From Acanthacorydalis orientalis (lineage: Eukaryota > Arthropoda > Insecta > Megaloptera > Corydalidae), in the NCBI GenBank assembly GCA_034766995.1, contig CM068318.1, positions 632,501 through 696,500 of the forward strand: a stretch of DNA of 64,000 nucleotides, in the 5' to 3' direction. Position 1 is the first letter of the stretch. Every line of letters begins with the position of its first letter. The translations under genes and the position numbers were made by a program. The notes below the pieces were generated by a model, which searched no databases, was not told where the DNA came from, and saw only the letters and a program-made list of their open reading frames with translations. Of the stretch, positions 59,728-64,000 are shown piece by piece.

Positions 59728-62421
59728 ATATTTACAGCACAAGGCCGTAAAATGTATAATCTGTTTAACAGAAGACCCAGTTTAAACTTTGTCTTTTATA
59801 ATAGAACTAAGTTTCTTGGTCACCGCAATTTCAATGAATATCGTGAATGAAGTTCTGGCGGTTTTCGTGAATTTAATAAAGATATTCCTCCGATACACTA
59901 AATGAAAATATTTCACGCATTTCCTTGAACAATTTCATTAAGTTGAGTTATTTTACTGTGGCGTGCGATAAACTTTTTCATTATCAATAATTATTTAATT
60001 AAATTGACAAATTTCGACGGAAAGACCAAACGGGCGTTTCAAAGAAACATTAAATAATTATAATATTTTAAGAATAAATTACAGTTTGAGAATGTTCCAC
60101 AAGGTCAGTTAGCGGAATGTTTTTTTAATATCGAACTTTTCAAATGAACTTTTCAGTCGAGCTATTAAGAAAACGACTGGATTACTCATTCGTTTCTTGG
60201 AATTTTTAAACGCACATTGCGGTCCTTAATGGACGTCTATGAATTATTGTAATTGTAAAAACGAATCATTCGATAAAAACATATTAATTAATTATTAAAA
60301 AAAAGTACTGTTTAATTCTGTTAAGATGATTTCATCTCCGTAATAGAAATTATTTTAAATTTCATTCACTACTTATATTTCTAAAGCTATATTTTTATTT
60401 TTAGATCCATTATTTTGAAATCATCACTGTATCTGAATTTTTAAGCTGATTAATTATCAATTTAACATTTTTTCTATGCGATTTTACTACCTATTTAAAT
60501 ACATGAAATTATTTTATGTATATATTTCTTAAGAGAATTATCAAGCCTTAAAATGAACTAAGTAGAAACTGACATCAAAAATATACTACATGTTCTATTC
60601 TTACTGAAAATATTTAAATATTCATTTGTCAGAAATTAAATATCATTTACAATTTTAACTCGATGCAATTATTAACAAAGATTGATTTTTTAAATGTCTT
60701 AATTGTTTTTATTCAAATAAATGTAGAAATATAAACCGAATAATGTTCAATACTTGCTGAAACTAAGGTTAAGTATTGATATTTTTATAGTTTTCTGTAC
60801 ACAGTAAATTATTTTAACTGTTATATTGTTATATATATATAAATCTATAAATGATAATTTCTAAATCGATATCTTTTCATTGCATCGCGTCCACTCTTAT
60901 AACATTTCAATATTTTATGAAAAATTATCGAAATAATCTCACAAGATCGATCCACCGAGCCGGTTATTACCCTACTACATAATTTATGAGTTTGATACAG
61001 ATTACTCACTGCAAAATAATATCTCAGGGGTTCATAAAGACAGGAGCTTATCTGTATTTTCCGAACTTTGCAACGAAGGTAGAAGTATTTGCATTTTACA
61101 TAAATAAGATTATTTTCGATCTTTGTACGAAATCACATGATTATATTGTACAGTTTAATCAATAATAGGATATTTTAAATAGTAGTACTCGTTATGATGC
61201 GTATCTAGTCTCATAGTATTTAGCAAAGCAAACAAACTTACCAGCAGAAAATATAGTTACACTGCTAATACTGTTATCTTGTTACAAGAAGATTATGGAA
61301 CTCACCTGGAAGAAATAAACGAAATTAGAACCGTATTTATATGCATGAAATTATGACAAACATCAAAAGGTATTAATTTTCAAAAATTATACAATTATAA
61401 TCGTCATTAATGTTTAGTTTAAACGAAAAGAAATATTATAATTGTATGCCTAACACAAATGTACTGTTTGAGACTTTGGAATGGGTTTTTTTTACATTAA
61501 ACAAATTATTTGTACCATCTTTTATATATAAATTTTCCTCTCATCTCACGAACGAAACAAAAATCATTTCTAATCGAAAATGTTCCATAAATTACTACTA
61601 ATTATTTATGATTCTCGAATTATTAGATACGAAATCCGTCATTTTCAGAGCGCTGAAATACAGAAAAATATTTTTACTATAAATGAATACTAGAATATTT
61701 ACACGAACTAGTAAACTAGTCGACTGATCCGATAATCAAAGTTCAGTTATTGAAATCATGAAAAAGAACAGTGATTCGAACTGACGTTTCAAGCAAATAT
61801 TTGCCTTCCTAAGCAGAACTGACTGGAAATATTCTTAACACAATTCGATATTTTAAATTTCGGAATTCAGTTTGTAGAATCGTTCATTCTACCGATCGTT
61901 CATTCTATTCCGAATTTACGATCTTCACGACTGCAAAATCTGAAAAACAGACGTGCGAAAACTCTCAGATAGAGAATATACGCTTCGTCCGACAATACAA
62001 CCGATACCATTCCGAGATCTCGTTTGTATATAAAACGAAAAAAGAAAAAAAAATTAATATAAAATAATAAAACGCGTGCATGCTTTTATGTCGTTTAATA
62101 TTATTTTTTCGCATCATAAACGATACGCTCGGTGTACGAACCAAACAGTCTGTCTGAAAACATTCCGTATGAATATTAATTTATATATTCGCCCATTAAT
62201 TAACTGTAATTATAAGATTAATAATATATTATGAAACGATGACGTACTGAAAAATATAATTATACATGTAAATAAATTCATGTATTCGCGGAGCAAAAGA
62301 ATAACAGTAACAATTAGTGAAAATGTACAAACACTGTTGTTAATTCTATTCATGTTTAATAGTTTATGGAATATCCGACAAATACAACGTTCAAAAACGA
62401 TATAACAAAATATAATACGCA

Positions 62422-62424
<3 letters not shown>
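59728..62424. other. AT-rich stretch, nothing recognised
   Basis: No gene, RNA or repeat arm recognised. A tiny TA run lies near 60831-60841. Confidence 0.5.

Positions 62425-62466
<42 letters not shown>
62425..62466. repeat. (TA)n microsatellite, 42 bp
   Basis: An uninterrupted TA run. Confidence 0.97.
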
Positions 62467-62470
<4 letters not shown>

Positions 62471-64000
62471 AAGATAATAATTCTTTTATCGTTTGGAAGC
62501 AAATATAGACTCGATGACGGCTGGCAGATAATATTTTAGCGGATATAAAAAACGCGACTGTAGTCTTTCGATGTTATGGGAAAAAAAAAACACTTAAATT
62601 TAATGAGTCGAACAACTAAGATTTGATTTAGCTTCTCTGTTGAGATTTTTATAAAATGAATGATCGTGGATCGTTTGCAAAACGAACAATACATCAAGTC
62701 GATTTCTTTACGTTACAGAATACTTTATGTGTTCGTCTGTTATTTTCAATTTGTTTAGATTTCATGCAAATTAAAACAGCATTATGTCTCGATCTTTTAT
62801 AAGCTTATTGAAGAACAGACACATCTGTTTTGTTAAAAAGAAATATTTGACGCCTCAATTCGTCTCAGACAGAGTTTCGTTTCGAAGTTTTCAGTGTACG
62901 TCAGCCAATTGAGAAAATTAAAACGACTAAGTAAATTCTAATAGAATTATTTAGGAACTTACGTTTCTTAGTACTCCGAGTAATTAATTAACTGCTTAAA
63001 ATTAGAAAACTCGATTATCGTTCTACTGCAGTTTCAGCCCGTCGAGTGAAACGTATCAGTTTTAGAACACTAGATCTCTGTTTCATTATCTTCCCGTGCA
63101 CACTCGCACATAATTCGATTGTTCGAAAGATGTAAGTTAGTCGGCGGGTGCAGACCTCTTAAAAAATTAATCAGCGAGTTGTCTGACATTTATAGGCTGC
63201 TTGCGTTTTCGTCGCTGGTATCCGTTTCGAAATTTATTTAGCTTTCAACTCTGAAACTTTGAAATCAAATCAAGAGTTTGAAACGAAACTCGACAGATTT
63301 TACTTTCAAATAGATTAACTCGATGGCACGTATTAGATTTTAGCTGAATTATTTATTAATTACAAACTTAAAACATAGGTTCTGAGTTCTAATTCGATTC
63401 GTTATCCCTTTACTAATTGAATATTTTTCAGTATCGAAGAAAGTTTTAACTGAAAATATCTTCAAAAAGAATATATATATATATATATTTAAAGGTAATA
63501 TGTGTAATCCTCAATCGAACCGAATGAATGCCACGGGAAAAAATAATATAAATATATCCGCTTTAAGCGGACATTCTAAAGGAAACCATTGTTTTCAGGA
63601 AAGTCTCCGTTTTAAATATTTTCCTTTAATGTTTTTATTAATAGTTAAAAAGTTTTATAAAGAGGGAAAAAATTAAATCCAGTACGAGATTAAATTAATT
63701 ATGAACTAATAGGTTTTTTTCCTCCTGTTAATTGTATCAGAACACTTTGCAGATTGGAATCAATTTAGCACAGATAATCGTTGTTTTTTTTTTAATGGAA
63801 AGAAAAAATTAACATCGAATAATTCTTGTCATTATTCGCACTGAAAGTACATTTTTTTAACAAAAAAAAAAGTTAATTTTGAATTTTTAAATCTTGTTTT
63901 TATGACAGCTGTTGATTGGTTTATAAAAATAGAATGTCATCAATATATTTCGTTAATATTTACCATAAAAAGGAGAACTTGTGGATAATTATCGATAATG
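62467..64000. other. AT-rich stretch to window end, nothing recognised
   Basis: Contains a short TA run at 63472-63489 and A/T homopolymers. No gene recognised up to the window edge. Confidence 0.5.

Noticed and set aside
1..64000. CRISPR arrays, rRNA, known conserved insect microRNAs, homeobox exons
   Set aside because: No regularly spaced repeats, no rRNA-like conserved blocks, none of the commonly known mature microRNA sequences and no homeodomain-like reading frame were noticed. This was a reading by eye, not a search.

Overview
The window looks like a non-coding stretch of a eukaryotic, most likely arthropod, nuclear genome. The evidence is a strong AT bias, about thirty (TA)n microsatellites of 35-70 bp, (CA)n and (CG)n tracts, retained CpG dinucleotides in local GC-rich blocks, and decayed eukaryotic transposons: a Tc1/mariner-type element, a LINE reverse-transcriptase remnant and a SINE-like stump with a target-site duplication. 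There are no operons, ribosome binding sites or long conserved ORFs. The longest stop-free ATG frames are about 120-155 codons and none reads as a known protein. The most likely setting is a large intergenic region or giant intron. I infer the arthropod assignment from the transposon types; I did not test it.

Layout. 1-10 kb: AT-rich DNA with GC-rich, CpG-rich blocks near 4.6-5.1 kb and 7.57-8.16 kb and the first copies of a dispersed repeat called family A here. 10.7-11.4 kb: a 732-bp internally deleted mariner-type element with matching terminal inverted repeats. 13.6-19.7 kb: several family A copies, two palindromic family B copies, a 'CCACTACTGG' repeat and a Z-DNA-prone CA/CG tract. 21.5-21.8 kb: a 96-codon ORF with fairly protein-like codon use. 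23-30.7 kb: the densest microsatellite zone, plus family A tandem and inverted units and two copies of one LINE 3' region, one of them with a reverse-transcriptase remnant. 30.77-31.67 kb: the strongest CpG-rich block, holding a short ORF with a hydrophobic, signal-anchor-like segment. 36.8-37.1 kb: a palindromic family B copy and the SINE-like stump. 38-44 kb: several GC-rich blocks and an ORF interrupted by one TGA. 44.7-50.1 kb: more family A and B, including an inverted pair 2 kb apart and a near-perfect foldback. 50.6-64 kb: mostly featureless AT-rich DNA, with a large CpG-rich block at 54.0-55.0 kb, three (TA)n tracts within 0.54 kb at 56.8-57.3 kb and a second Z-DNA-prone tract at 59.7 kb.

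No functional gene can be asserted, so there is no gene network to describe. The most noteworthy material is (1) a dispersed foldback repeat superfamily with a TTTCGA...CCATC.TCAG core that can form a hairpin, in roughly twenty copies or fragments; (2) the mariner-type deletion derivative; (3) repeated T7-10/A6-14 palindromic junctions; and (4) GC-rich islands that are candidate regulatory elements or first exons. All alignments were made by eye, so copy boundaries and identities are approximate.
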